This document shows positions 23,581 to 30,606 of a DNA stretch of 30,606 bases, piece by piece; the stretch's first letter is position 1, and the number at the start of each line of letters is the position of its first letter. The position numbers and the translations under genes are program-made. The notes beneath the pieces were generated by a model. The model ran no database searches. It was not told the DNA's origin and worked only from the letters and a program-made list of their open reading frames with translations. This DNA comes from DUVY01 sp036562755 (GTDB lineage Bacteria; Bacillota; Clostridia; Christensenellales; DUVY01): NCBI GenBank assembly GCA_036562755.1, contig DATCJN010000032.1:1-30606 (forward strand). The letters are read 5' to 3'.

Positions 23581-24324
23581 ATGGAAATAATAAAATCTCG
23601 CTCAAACGAAACCGTAAAATTATTAAGAAAGCTTGAGGACAAAAAATACAGAAAGCAGTTCAGGCTGTTTTTGGTAGAAGGGCGCAAGATGATAGACGAC
23701 TGCGTAAGGGCAGGCTATAATATTCAAATTTTAGCGGTCGCCCAAAATAAAGCCCAGGAATACCAAAAATATTTTTCGCATGCGCAAAAAGCCGTAATTT
23801 TGGACGACGACGTATTTGAATACGCAAGCCAAACTGTTACCCCTCAAGGAATTTTGGCGGCGGTTGAAATTAAGATTTTAAGCCCCTCAAAACCCAAAGC
23901 GGACTGCGTTATCCTGGACAATATAAGCGACGCGGGCAATGTAGGCGCTATAATACGAACCGCGGCGGCGGCGGGGATAGAGGATATTTACTTAATCAAT
24001 TGCGCCGATGTTTTTAGTCCCAAAGTCGTTAGAAGCACTATGGGCGGGATATTTTTTGCTAATCTTTACGAGATTGACTACGATTTTTTGGACGAAATCG
24101 CGAAAAATTGCGAGCTTATAGGCGCGGACATGGAAGGAGAGAATTTTACGGGCTTTGAGAAAAAATCCAATTTTGCGCTTATAATAGGCAACGAAGCCAA
24201 CGGATTATCCGAAACATCAAGAAAAAAATGCGCGCGCTTTATTTCCATACCTATGCGGAATGTGGAATCCTTAAACGCGGCCGTAAGCGCGGGCATATTG
24301 ATTTATCGTCTAAAAAATTTATGA
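23581..24324 (+). CDS. TrmH/SpoU family RNA 2'-O-methyltransferase
   Basis: A 247-aa SPOUT enzyme with an N-terminal substrate-binding domain (KSRSNETVKLLRKL, FLVEGRKMIDD at 30-40). The three SpoU motifs are NVGAIIRTAAAAGI (120-133), IIGNEANGLS (201-210) and IPMRNVESLNAAVS (223-236). It methylates a ribose in rRNA or tRNA; which nucleotide is unknown. The conserved N-terminus fixes the start at 23581, yet no Shine-Dalgarno is present and the rplT terminator ends 4 nt before it. Its expression may depend on readthrough of that terminator or on an unseen promoter. Such a gene commonly follows rplT in Firmicutes. Confidence 0.9.
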   Translation: MEIIKSRSNETVKLLRKLEDKKYRKQFRLFLVEGRKMIDDCVRAGYNIQILAVAQNKAQEYQKYFSHAQKAVILDDDVFEYASQTVTPQGILAAVEIKILSPSKPKADCVILDNISDAGNVGAIIRTAAAAGIEDIYLINCADVFSPKVVRSTMGGIFFANLYEIDYDFLDEIAKNCELIGADMEGENFTGFEKKSNFALIIGNEANGLSETSRKKCARFISIPMRNVESLNAAVSAGILIYRLKNL

Positions 24325-24352
24325 TATAATAAAAAATAATTGTTTTCAAGTT

Positions 24353-24381
24353 TTGACGAACAAACCAATGCCGATTATAAT
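24353..24381 (+). promoter_or_regulatory. Sigma-A promoter of the yebC-like gene and proA
   Basis: TTGACG (24353-24358) and TATAAT (24376-24381) are 17 bp apart. The leader to the ATG at 24446 is about 57 nt. Confidence 0.85.
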
Positions 24382-24445
24382 TAGGTAATAAATATATATC
24401 CTATAATCGCATATATATAAACCAAAGCAAAGTAAGGAGTTATCT

Positions 24446-25180
24446 ATGTCAGGTCATAGCAAATGGGCGAATATCAGGCACAAAAAAGAAAAATCAGACG
24501 CCCAAAAAGCCAAGATTTTTACCAAGATAGGACGCGAAATCGCGGTAGCTGTTAAACTGGGCGGTTCCGATCCCAACAGCAACCCTAAACTTAGAGATAT
24601 AATAGCCAAAGCGCGCGACAACAATATCCCCAACGACAATATTATGCGCAGCATCAAGAAGGCTGCGGGCGAGCTTGGCAGCGTTAACTATGAGAACATA
24701 ACTTACGAAGGCTACGGCAACAACGGAGTGGCGGTCATAGTGGAAACATTGACTGACAACAAAAACCGCACCGCCAGCGAAATGCGCCATATATTCGATA
24801 AATACGGCGGCTCATTGGGAACGACAGGCTGCGTGTCCTTTATGTTTGACACAAAAGGCGTCGTAATTTTGGAAAGAACGGATCCCGAAAAAGACGATGA
24901 AATAATGCTTCAAGCTATTGATTTAGGCGCCGAAGACATAATGCCCGACGGCGACCAATACGAGATAATCACCGACCCCGCCAATGTTTCAAGCATGAGA
25001 GCGGGATTGGAAGGACTGGGACTTAAAGTCTTATCCGCCGAAGTGGACAGAATCCCTCAAACCACGGTAACGCTGACGGGCGAAGACGCCCAAAAGTTCC
25101 AAGCCTTCCTAGACAGGCTTGAAGAAAGCGACGACGTTCAAGAAGTTTATCACAACGCCGAATTGCCCGAAGAAGAATAA
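24446..25180 (+). CDS. YebC/PmpR-TACO1 family protein
   Basis: A 244-aa member of the YebC/PmpR family. SGHSKWANIRHKKEKSDAQK at the N-terminus is diagnostic, followed by FTKIGREI, ARDNNIPNDNIMRSIKKA and YEGYGNNGVAVIVE. These proteins have been described both as transcription regulators and as translation factors that ease ribosome stalling at proline runs; the sequence cannot decide between the two. Length is normal. AAGGAG lies 8 nt before the ATG. proA follows after 21 nt, so the two probably share a transcript. Confidence 0.95.
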   Translation: MSGHSKWANIRHKKEKSDAQKAKIFTKIGREIAVAVKLGGSDPNSNPKLRDIIAKARDNNIPNDNIMRSIKKAAGELGSVNYENITYEGYGNNGVAVIVETLTDNKNRTASEMRHIFDKYGGSLGTTGCVSFMFDTKGVVILERTDPEKDDEIMLQAIDLGAEDIMPDGDQYEIITDPANVSSMRAGLEGLGLKVLSAEVDRIPQTTVTLTGEDAQKFQAFLDRLEESDDVQEVYHNAELPEEE

Positions 25181-25201
25181 TTTATTTTAGGGGAGAATTT
25201 A

Positions 25202-26443
25202 ATGGAAGACTTCATCCGCGATGTTTGCTCGTCAGTCAAGGTCGCGAGTTTTGATCTTGCTGGATACTCGACCGAGCAAAAAAACAAGATTTTGGATTCA
25301 ATCGCCCAAGCATTGATTGATAACGCGCAATTGATCTTGGACGCCAATTCTAAGGATTTGGAAGCCTCCGCAAGCAAACCCGCGCATTACCTAGACAGAA
25401 TGCGCCTAACCCAAGACAGAATACTGGGTATTGCCAAGGGCGTCAGAGAGATTATAGACTTGCCCGACCCCATAGGCGAGGTTTTGGACGAATATATTAA
25501 CAAAGACGGTCTCAAGATAACCAAAGTCCGCGTGCCTTTGGGCGTGGTGGGCATTATTTACGAAGCCCGCCCCAACGTTACGGTGGATATAGCCGCGCTT
25601 TGTATCAAGAGCGGCAACGCCATAATCTTGCGCGGCAGCCGCGACACCGTCCATAGCAATACTACCCTAGTTAAGATAATGCAAGACGCTATTGCTAAAG
25701 CGGGCGGAAATCCTAATATCATCGGCTACGCGGATTGCACGCACGAGCAGGCCATAGACTTAATGAAAGCCAACGAATATATAGACGTGCTGGTTCCCAG
25801 AGGTTCGGACAAATTAATAAAATCGGTAATCCAAAACTCTACCATTCCTGTAATAGAAACGGGCACGGGCAACTGCCATGTCTATGTTCACAGTTCGGCC
25901 GATTTGGATATGGCGGTAAACATCACGGTCAACGCCAAGGTTTCAAGACCGTCCGTTTGCAACGCGGCAGAAAGCCTTCTGATAGACGAGGCTGTTTATA
26001 AAGAATATCTGCCCAAGATTTGCGAAGGGCTTGCAAAATATAACGTAAAAATAAAGGGCTGTCCCAAAACCTGCGAGGTTTATCCTCAAGCCGAGCCCGC
26101 TACCGAAGAGGACTATTATACCGAATTTTTGGATTATATAATCTCAGTTAAGGTAGTAAAAGACTACAACGAGGCGATAGCCCACATCAACCATTACGGC
26201 ACCAAGCACAGCGAAGCCATTGTTACCCAAGACCAAGCGGTCGCCCAAGAGTTTACCAAAAGGGTGGACTCGGCGGCGGTTTATGTCAACGCTTCCACCA
26301 GGTTTACCGACGGCGGAGTATTCGGCTTCGGCGCGGAACTGGGCATATCCACCCAAAAACTGCACGCGCGCGGCCCTTTGGGATTAAGAGAGCTTACCTC
26401 TTATAAATATATAGTCTTAGGCAACGGGCAGGTCAGGAAATAG
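25202..26443 (+). CDS. proA: Glutamate-5-semialdehyde dehydrogenase
   Basis: A 413-aa NADPH-dependent aldehyde dehydrogenase superfamily enzyme that reduces gamma-glutamyl phosphate in proline synthesis. GVVGIIYEARPNVTVD (114-129) and the nucleophile Cys253 in SRPSVCNAAESLL are in place, and the late AVYVNASTRFTDGG is the ProA signature. GGGGAG precedes the ATG. The usual partner proB (glutamate 5-kinase) is not adjacent; the upstream partner is the YebC-like gene instead. Confidence 0.97.
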   Translation: MEDFIRDVCSSVKVASFDLAGYSTEQKNKILDSIAQALIDNAQLILDANSKDLEASASKPAHYLDRMRLTQDRILGIAKGVREIIDLPDPIGEVLDEYINKDGLKITKVRVPLGVVGIIYEARPNVTVDIAALCIKSGNAIILRGSRDTVHSNTTLVKIMQDAIAKAGGNPNIIGYADCTHEQAIDLMKANEYIDVLVPRGSDKLIKSVIQNSTIPVIETGTGNCHVYVHSSADLDMAVNITVNAKVSRPSVCNAAESLLIDEAVYKEYLPKICEGLAKYNVKIKGCPKTCEVYPQAEPATEEDYYTEFLDYIISVKVVKDYNEAIAHINHYGTKHSEAIVTQDQAVAQEFTKRVDSAAVYVNASTRFTDGGVFGFGAELGISTQKLHARGPLGLRELTSYKYIVLGNGQVRK

Positions 26444-26472
26444 AGAAACCAAAATCGCAATAATGCGCGAGC

Positions 26473-26502
26473 AAAAAAAAGAACCGCCTATCTTTTAGGC
26501 GG
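26473..26502 (-). terminator. Minus-strand terminator downstream of the 57-aa gene
   Basis: CCGCCTA (26484-26490) pairs with TAGGCGG (26496-26502). On the minus strand it is followed after two bases by eight T (plus-strand A run 26473-26480). It lies between convergent proA and the small gene. Confidence 0.75.
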
Positions 26503-26611
26503 CAAAAACATCAAATTATTCAAGAGCTCAGGCAGAATTAAGCCGCGATAAAGATATATTATGATTGATAAAAAATCAAATCAAAAGCAAACTTAACGAA
26601 CCAAATAATTT

Positions 26612-26644
26612 AAAAGACTATAAGACAGCTTATAGTCTTTTTTT
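26612..26644. terminator. Strong terminator shared by proA and the small minus-strand gene
   Basis: Two perfect 13-nt arms (AAAAGACTATAAG at 26612-26624; 26629-26641) flank ACAG and lead into a plus-strand T-run to 26644. The stop codon and last two codons of the minus-strand 57-aa gene lie inside the right arm. Confidence 0.88.
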
Positions 26645-26803
26645 ATTCAGCCTGTCTCTCTTTTTATTCTTATGTATTCCGTATAGCTTGCCGTAGTTTT
26701 CGGCCTCTTCTTCGCTCTCTATTCCGCTTGGAATAAGCCCCGTGCACTCGCTCATCGAAGCGAGGTTGTTAATATCGTAAAAAGTATCTTCTCTTTCAGC
26801 CAT
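26630..26803 (-). CDS. Small conserved-looking acidic/basic protein, 57 aa
   Basis: A 57-codon gene starting MAEREDTFYDINNLASMSEC and ending in a basic tail (HKNKKRDRLNKKRL). GGGGA lies about 8 nt before its ATG. CTGLIPSGIESEEEAENYG resembles a group of short uncharacterised clostridial proteins with a CTGLIP-type motif followed by an acidic segment; that resemblance is from memory. No function is known to me. It is convergent with proA and divergent from the broken methyltransferase gene. Its C-terminal codons overlap the bidirectional terminator, so the tail sequence is partly constrained by the hairpin. Confidence 0.7.
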   Translation of the reverse strand: MAEREDTFYDINNLASMSECTGLIPSGIESEEEAENYGKLYGIHKNKKRDRLNKKRL

Positions 26804-26894
26804 AATTTTTTCCCCGTTGTTTTTTTAATAGTTTTAACCTATTTGAATGTTTTTATTATTATAATTATCTTTGTAATTGTGATAAAATTAAAAC

Positions 26895-27709
26895 ATGATA
26901 AACAAATTACTTTCTTTGCTGCAAAAACCAACGCTTTGGCAGCGCAGTTTGGAAAACTTCTGGGACGACGAGCATACTCAAAAGGGTTATTAGAAGCCCA
27001 TCTCAATCCCGATTCGGACGCGGCAAGCCGCAATCATAGTTTTATTGAGGGTTCTGCACAATGGCTTTTTAGTATTATCCCCGCGGGGAGTAAAATATTA
27101 GATTTAGGCTGCGGCCCCGTCTTATATGCCAAAAGACTTTCGGACGCGGGCTTTGACGTTACAGGCATAGACTTTTCAAAACGCTCTATAAATTACGCCA
27201 AAGAAAACGATAGAAAATCTAAATACATTTATCAAAACTATTTGGAAGTAGATTATTCCGAAGCGTTTGACGCCGTTATTTTGATTTATTGCGATTATGC
27301 CGCCTTGACAATGGAAGAAAGAAAGACTTTGTTAGCCAAAGTTTACCGCGCGCTAAAGCCGGGCGGATTGTTTATTTTTGATGTGTTTACAGAGCAAACT
27401 CACAAGGGCAAAAGCGATAATACATATTAGATATATAACGAAAATGGAGGCTTTTGGAGCGGCAAGCCGTATTTGAGTCTGGAAGCCGAGTATTATTTTG
27501 AAAACAATACCGTCAAAGCAAGAAAAATAGTAGTAATCACGAAAAACGATATCCGCGAGTTTATAATCTGGGACACCGCTTTTACCAAAGAATCATTGCT
27601 TGCCGAAGTAACTCCATATGGTTTTGGTTTACACGGCCTTTATGACGACGCCCGCGGCAGCTCATACACAGGCAAAGCGGATACTTTATGTTTTGTTTTA
27701 AAGAAATGA
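26895..27709 (+). pseudogene. SAM-dependent methyltransferase broken by a frameshift and a TAG
   Basis: Three frame-disjoint pieces make one ~270-residue methyltransferase. Piece one (from ATG 26895) reads INKLLSLLQKPTLWQRSLEN and FWDDEH. After CAT (26973-26975) one base is missing, and the next frame continues SKGLLEAHLNPDSDAASRNH with motif I ILDLGCGPVLYAKRL and DVTGIDFSK. That frame hits TAG at 27428 after GKSDNTY, then continues in the same frame as IYNENGGFWSGKPYLSLEAE to TGA at 27707. The pieces match, in order, the family layout FWDDEHxSKGLLEAHLNPD... Rossmann domain ...NGGFWSxKP. A longer start at 26843 gives a non-conserved Ile-rich N-terminus and is rejected. Two independent lesions indicate decay, although sequencing error could explain one. 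Confidence 0.82.
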
Positions 27710-28198
27710 CACTAAACTTAGTTCTTATCAAAAAGATGCCATTGAGGAATTTTACGAAATTTGATTTCATCAAAATTTTTTATACAAGAAAAGCATTGAC
27801 ACGATAATATCTATTCATTATTTTTCTTCGTTTATGCATTGATAGCGTTGATTAATAAATTTTCAACATTAAATGTTTTATCGATAATAATGTTTGCGGT
27901 AACATTATTAACGGCTTTTTTAAGTTTTTTGCTTAATAAAATAAATAAAAATAAAGATAATGAAACTTAAAGATTAATAAAGTTTTCAAAAAGTTCTTTT
28001 TATTTTTAATCTCAACGGATAATATTTTTTTATGTCTAAGATTTGACTTTCGAGAAAATAAAACTTTAAAGCTTATTAATGTCTTGTCAAGAATGGTTCC
28101 ATCTGAGGAACTTTTCTATAAATTTAGAATTTTATTATATTTACCGAATCGCCCCAAAAAGCATTGCAGAGTTTTGAAATAAATATTATCATCTATTT
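27710..28198 (+). other. AT-rich gap of ~490 nt, probable deletion scar
   Basis: No complete gene is visible. The one coding-like stretch is a 56-codon open reading (27800-27970) ending VLSIIMFAVTLLTAFLSF and LLNKINKNKDNET, with two membrane helices but no start with a ribosome binding site; it looks like the C-terminal remnant of a membrane protein. TTGACA (27796-27801) and TATTTT (27819-27824), 17 bp apart, form a possible promoter with no clear gene. The 27971-28160 part holds only short unsupported readings. Confidence 0.5.
28164..28192 (+). promoter_or_regulatory. Possible promoter giving a leaderless GNAT mRNA
   Basis: TTGCAG (28164-28169) and TATCAT (28187-28192) are 17 bp apart. The -10 ends 6 nt before the GNAT ATG, so transcription would start at or next to it. 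Confidence 0.4.
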
Positions 28199-28765
28199 AT
28201 GAGAGAAATAAAAATAAGAGATGCCGATTTAAACGACGCGGAAAGACTTTTAGAAATATACGGGTATTACGTATTAAATACGGCTATTACCTTTGAGTAT
28301 GACGTTCCGTCGCTTGAGGATTTTAAAAAACGAATGAGCCGTATAATGCAAAAATACCCTTTTCTTGTTATCGAGGAAGACGGCCGCATACAAGGATACA
28401 CGCACGCAAGACCTTTTGTAAACGTGGCCGCATATAACTGGTCTTGTGAAACGACTATTTATCTGGACAAAGATGTTTTAAAACGCGGCTTTGGAAGAAA
28501 ATTATATGACGCTCTTGAAGCGAAATTAAAAAAGATGGGAATTCTTAACCTGTATGCGCGCATCGCTTATCCTGAAATTGAAGATATGTATCTGACCAAA
28601 AACAGCGCTCAATTCCATGAGCATTTGGGCTTTAAAAAAGTCGGCGAATTCCATAAATGCGGCTATAAATTCGGGCGTTGGTATAACATGATTTGCATGG
28701 AAAAAATTATCGGAGAACATACCGATTACCCTGAATTAAAATTATATCCCGAACTGGACGATTAA
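28199..28765 (+). CDS. GNAT family N-acetyltransferase
   Basis: A 188-aa acetyl-CoA-dependent N-acetyltransferase related to the phosphinothricin/PatA-YwnH branch. IRDADLNDAERLLEIYGYYV starts the fold, the acetyl-CoA loop is KRGFGRKLY (95-103), and LYARIAYPEIEDMYLTKNSA then FHEHLGFKKVGEFHKCGYKF form the conserved core of that branch. The substrate is unknown; relatives acetylate small amines, methionine sulfoximine-like compounds or herbicides. No Shine-Dalgarno precedes the ATG, but the conserved sequence starts at once, so the start is credible. The C-terminus carries a short acidic tail (YPELKLYPELDD). Confidence 0.9.
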   Translation: MREIKIRDADLNDAERLLEIYGYYVLNTAITFEYDVPSLEDFKKRMSRIMQKYPFLVIEEDGRIQGYTHARPFVNVAAYNWSCETTIYLDKDVLKRGFGRKLYDALEAKLKKMGILNLYARIAYPEIEDMYLTKNSAQFHEHLGFKKVGEFHKCGYKFGRWYNMICMEKIIGEHTDYPELKLYPELDD

Positions 28766-28842
28766 TAGATATAATACCATTTGATTGTCTAAATTGCGGC
28801 TTTTTCTTTAATTTAATAATTTATCAAGCCAAAGAGGTTTAT

Positions 28843-29565
28843 ATGAAACTGATATTCATTCGCCACGCTGATCCGGATTACGCAATTGACTCTTTGACGC
28901 AAAAAGGCTGGAAAGAAGCCGAGCTTTTGGCGGACAGAATTTCCAAGTTAGATGTTAAGGAATTTTATGTCTCGCCGCTGGGAAGGGCGCGCGATACCGC
29001 TAATGTCGTATTGAAAAAGATGAACCGCTCCGCCCAAATTTTGCCCTGGCTTAGAGAATTTGAAGTGTATGACGAAGAATTGGGCAAAGAGAGAATTTGC
29101 TGGGATATGCTCCCGCAAGATTGGACAAAAATAAAAGAACATTACGACAAAGACCTCTGGCATACCGCGCCGACCATAAAAAATACCAAAGCGTCGGAAG
29201 AAGCCAATAAGGTTTTTCAAGAACTTGACAAGCTCTTAGAAAAACACGGATATATCCGCGAAGGCAATATATACAGAGCGGTCAATCCCAACACAGACAC
29301 CCTGGTTTTTTTCTGCCATTTCGGCGTCAAGTGTTTAATATTAGGCCATCTTTTAGGCGTCTCGCCCGTTGTTTTATGGCACGGCTTTTGCGCTTTGCCG
29401 AGCTCGGTAACCACCTTAGTGACCGAAGAACGAAGGGAAGGAATTGCCTGTTTTAGAACGATAGGCTTTGGCGATGTTTCGCATTTATATGCCGGCGGGG
29501 AAGAACCGTCCTTTGCCGCCAGGTTTTGCGAGACTTACGATAACTTCGACGAACGCCACGATTGA
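28843..29565 (+). CDS. Histidine phosphatase superfamily protein
   Basis: A 240-aa phosphoglycerate-mutase-like protein. The catalytic RHA motif is at IRHADPDY (residues 6-13, His8 as the phospho-acceptor). Arg48 in SPLGRARDTA, Glu72 or Glu74 in LREFEV and His159 in FFCHFG complete the active site. Substrates range from sugar phosphates to nucleotides and cannot be told here. AGAGG lies about 7 nt before the ATG. It stands alone between the GNAT and NERD genes, 77 nt after the former. Confidence 0.9.
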   Translation: MKLIFIRHADPDYAIDSLTQKGWKEAELLADRISKLDVKEFYVSPLGRARDTANVVLKKMNRSAQILPWLREFEVYDEELGKERICWDMLPQDWTKIKEHYDKDLWHTAPTIKNTKASEEANKVFQELDKLLEKHGYIREGNIYRAVNPNTDTLVFFCHFGVKCLILGHLLGVSPVVLWHGFCALPSSVTTLVTEERREGIACFRTIGFGDVSHLYAGGEEPSFAARFCETYDNFDERHD

Positions 29566-29684
29566 TATGGCGAATAAAAATTTTCTTTGACACGCAAGTT
29601 AATTATTATTTTACATATCAAGTTTCTATAAAAAAATATTTTATTAAGGCTCTTTTCGGATTTTTTAAATTTGATTTTTAAATA

Positions 29685-29693
29685 TGTTATAAT
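29685..29693 (+). promoter_or_regulatory. Extended -10 promoter of the NERD gene
   Basis: TGTTATAAT, 27 nt before the ATG at 29721. No convincing -35 is present. Confidence 0.5.
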
Positions 29694-29720
29694 ATTTATT
29701 AACATTTAGGAGAAACATTT

Positions 29721-30467
29721 ATGCCCGCTTGGCAAATTATATTGATCGGATTTGTTTTTGTGCTGGGTCTATTTTGTCTTTATATAAGAGTTCTCTCAAA
29801 AGGCGAAGAAGGCGAGTTTGCGGTTAAACTTGTTTTATTATTATTAAATAAAAGAAAATACAAGAAATTTCACAATGTCATATTTAAAGACGACGATAAA
29901 ACAATCCAAATCGACCATCTTATCTTCTCAAAATACGGCATATTTGTTATAGAAACCAAAAACTACTCGGGAACTATTTATGGCAGCGAAAACGCGCACT
30001 ATTTTTACAAATTCAACCATAACAAGAAGTATGAATTTTACAACCCTATAAAACAAAATTTTGGACATATTTTTGCTTTAAAAAATGTTTTGGGAGATTA
30101 CAAATACATTTCTGCGGTCGTGTTTACAGGCTATGCCAAACTTAAGGTGGAAAGCAAGTCTTTTGTTGGTTATGTTGGCGAACTGCCTAGATACATAAAA
30201 TCTTTCAAAGAAGAAATTTACTCTGAAGAACAAGTTTTAGAAATATCTGAAAAACTCAAAGCGCTTGCCTTAAAAGGCATTTTCATAAACAGAGAGCATA
30301 TAAAAAGCGTTAAGCAGCGGCTGCAAGAGTATGACGAAAAAATAGAAAATATGATTTGTCCAAAATGCGGAAACCAATTGGTAATAAGAAAAGGACAATA
30401 TGGAGAGTTTTTAGGTTGTTCGGCTTATCCCGACTGCCAATTTACGCAAAAAATAAAAGAAATTTAA
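29721..30467 (+). CDS. Membrane-anchored NERD nuclease-like protein with zinc ribbon
   Basis: A 248-aa protein. Residues 6-24 are a single membrane helix. A NERD (nuclease-related) domain follows: GEEGEFAVKLVLL (28-40), QIDHLIFSKYGIFVIETKNY (63-82) with Asp65, Glu78 and Lys80 forming the D..ExK nuclease centre, and NPIKQNFGHI (108-117) with the conserved Gln112. The C-terminal CPKCGNQLVIRKG...FLGCSAYPDCQF (213-240) is a topoisomerase-type zinc ribbon with Cys213, Cys216, Cys233 and Cys239. The fold is related to restriction-type nucleases; biological roles are poorly known. AGGAGA lies 9 nt before the ATG. A terminator follows immediately. Confidence 0.93.
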   Translation: MPAWQIILIGFVFVLGLFCLYIRVLSKGEEGEFAVKLVLLLLNKRKYKKFHNVIFKDDDKTIQIDHLIFSKYGIFVIETKNYSGTIYGSENAHYFYKFNHNKKYEFYNPIKQNFGHIFALKNVLGDYKYISAVVFTGYAKLKVESKSFVGYVGELPRYIKSFKEEIYSEEQVLEISEKLKALALKGIFINREHIKSVKQRLQEYDEKIENMICPKCGNQLVIRKGQYGEFLGCSAYPDCQFTQKIKEI

Positions 30468-30491
30468 AAAACGGCTCATTAGAGCCGTTTT
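30468..30491. terminator. Bidirectional terminator between the NERD gene and argH
   Basis: AAAACGGCTC (30468-30477) pairs with GAGCCGTTTT (30482-30491) around ATTA. The argH stop codon TAA lies in the loop and stem on the minus strand, so one hairpin ends both convergent genes. Confidence 0.9.
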
Positions 30492-30606
30492 AGTTTTTCT
30501 TCCAATATTTCTATTGTCTTTATTACCTGTTCGGGCGATGTTCCCCCAAAACTCTTTCGGTTATTTACCACGTTTTCTAGTTTTACAGCTTCCAAAACAT
30601 CGCTTT
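30479..30606 (-). CDS. argH: Argininosuccinate lyase, C-terminal end (5' truncated)
   Basis: Only the last 41 codons plus two bases lie in the window. Read on the minus strand they end ENVVNNRKSFGGTSPEQV followed by a helix rich in Glu, Lys and Leu. SFGGTSPxxV is the typical ArgH C-terminus. ArgH cleaves argininosuccinate to arginine and fumarate. The catalytic parts are outside the window, so function cannot be checked. Its stop overlaps the shared terminator. Confidence 0.82.
   Translation of the reverse strand, partial: SDVLEAVKLENVVNNRKSFGGTSPEQVIKTIEILEEKLKRL

Noticed and set aside
26843..26894. Upstream start for the methyltransferase giving an Ile-rich N-terminal membrane-like segment
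   Set aside because: The conserved family N-terminus lies in a different frame from 26895, so the Ile-rich leader is out-of-frame noise before the frameshift.
28090..28185. Short reading from ATG in the gap before the GNAT gene (about 30 codons)
   Set aside because: No ribosome binding site, no recognisable motif, and strongly AT-driven composition.

Overview
The window looks like a chromosomal segment of a low-GC Gram-positive bacterium (Bacillota, most likely class Clostridia; the genus cannot be fixed from sequence alone). The evidence is a CIRCE-hrcA-grpE-dnaK-dnaJ-prmA-rsmE-mtaB gene order, an L20-type leader before an infC that starts with AUU, strong AGGAGG-type ribosome binding sites, sigma-A promoters with TTGACA/TATAAT boxes, and hairpin-plus-T terminators. 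No tRNA, rRNA, CRISPR array, insertion sequence or prophage gene was seen.

Layout. 1-1908: the end of a membrane-anchored GT2 glycosyltransferase, then a frame-broken lipoprotein and a polytopic membrane protein on the minus strand. 2089-6111 (+): a sugar-phosphate SIS-domain protein paired with a PIG-L/LmbE deacetylase, then a large lipoprotein with degenerate helical repeats. 6242-9047 (-): an ammonium transporter fused to a PII (GlnK-like) domain, preceded by an unusual structured 5' leader of about 240 nt, and an XRE-DUF5680 regulator. 9321-13169 (+): a Tam-like methyltransferase, then a zinc-uptake operon znuA-znuC-znuB-zur whose promoter carries a perfect 10-1-10 Fur-family operator.

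13266-21445 (+): the heat-shock operon hrcA-grpE-dnaK-dnaJ behind a CIRCE element, then prmA-rsmE-mtaB and a HIT protein. 21469-26443 (+): rpsU, an unrecognised 138-aa protein, the infC-rpmI-rplT operon with its L20 leader, a SpoU/TrmH methyltransferase, a YebC-family protein and proA. 26473-28198 is a decayed stretch: a 57-aa minus-strand protein, a methyltransferase broken by both a frameshift and an in-frame TAG, and about 490 nt of AT-rich DNA with a short membrane peptide. 28199-30606: a GNAT acetyltransferase, a histidine phosphatase, a NERD/zinc-ribbon protein and the last 41 codons of argH on the minus strand.

How the genes work together. The zinc operon is a closed loop, with importer, regulator and operator in one transcript. 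The heat-shock operon is a HrcA/CIRCE loop. The infC operon carries two possible autoregulatory controls: an L20-responsive attenuator and an AUU start that IF3 itself disfavours. The ammonium module puts transporter and nitrogen sensor on one polypeptide, and its leader contains hairpins whose mismatches become G-U pairs only on the amt strand. That leader is the best candidate here for something undescribed.
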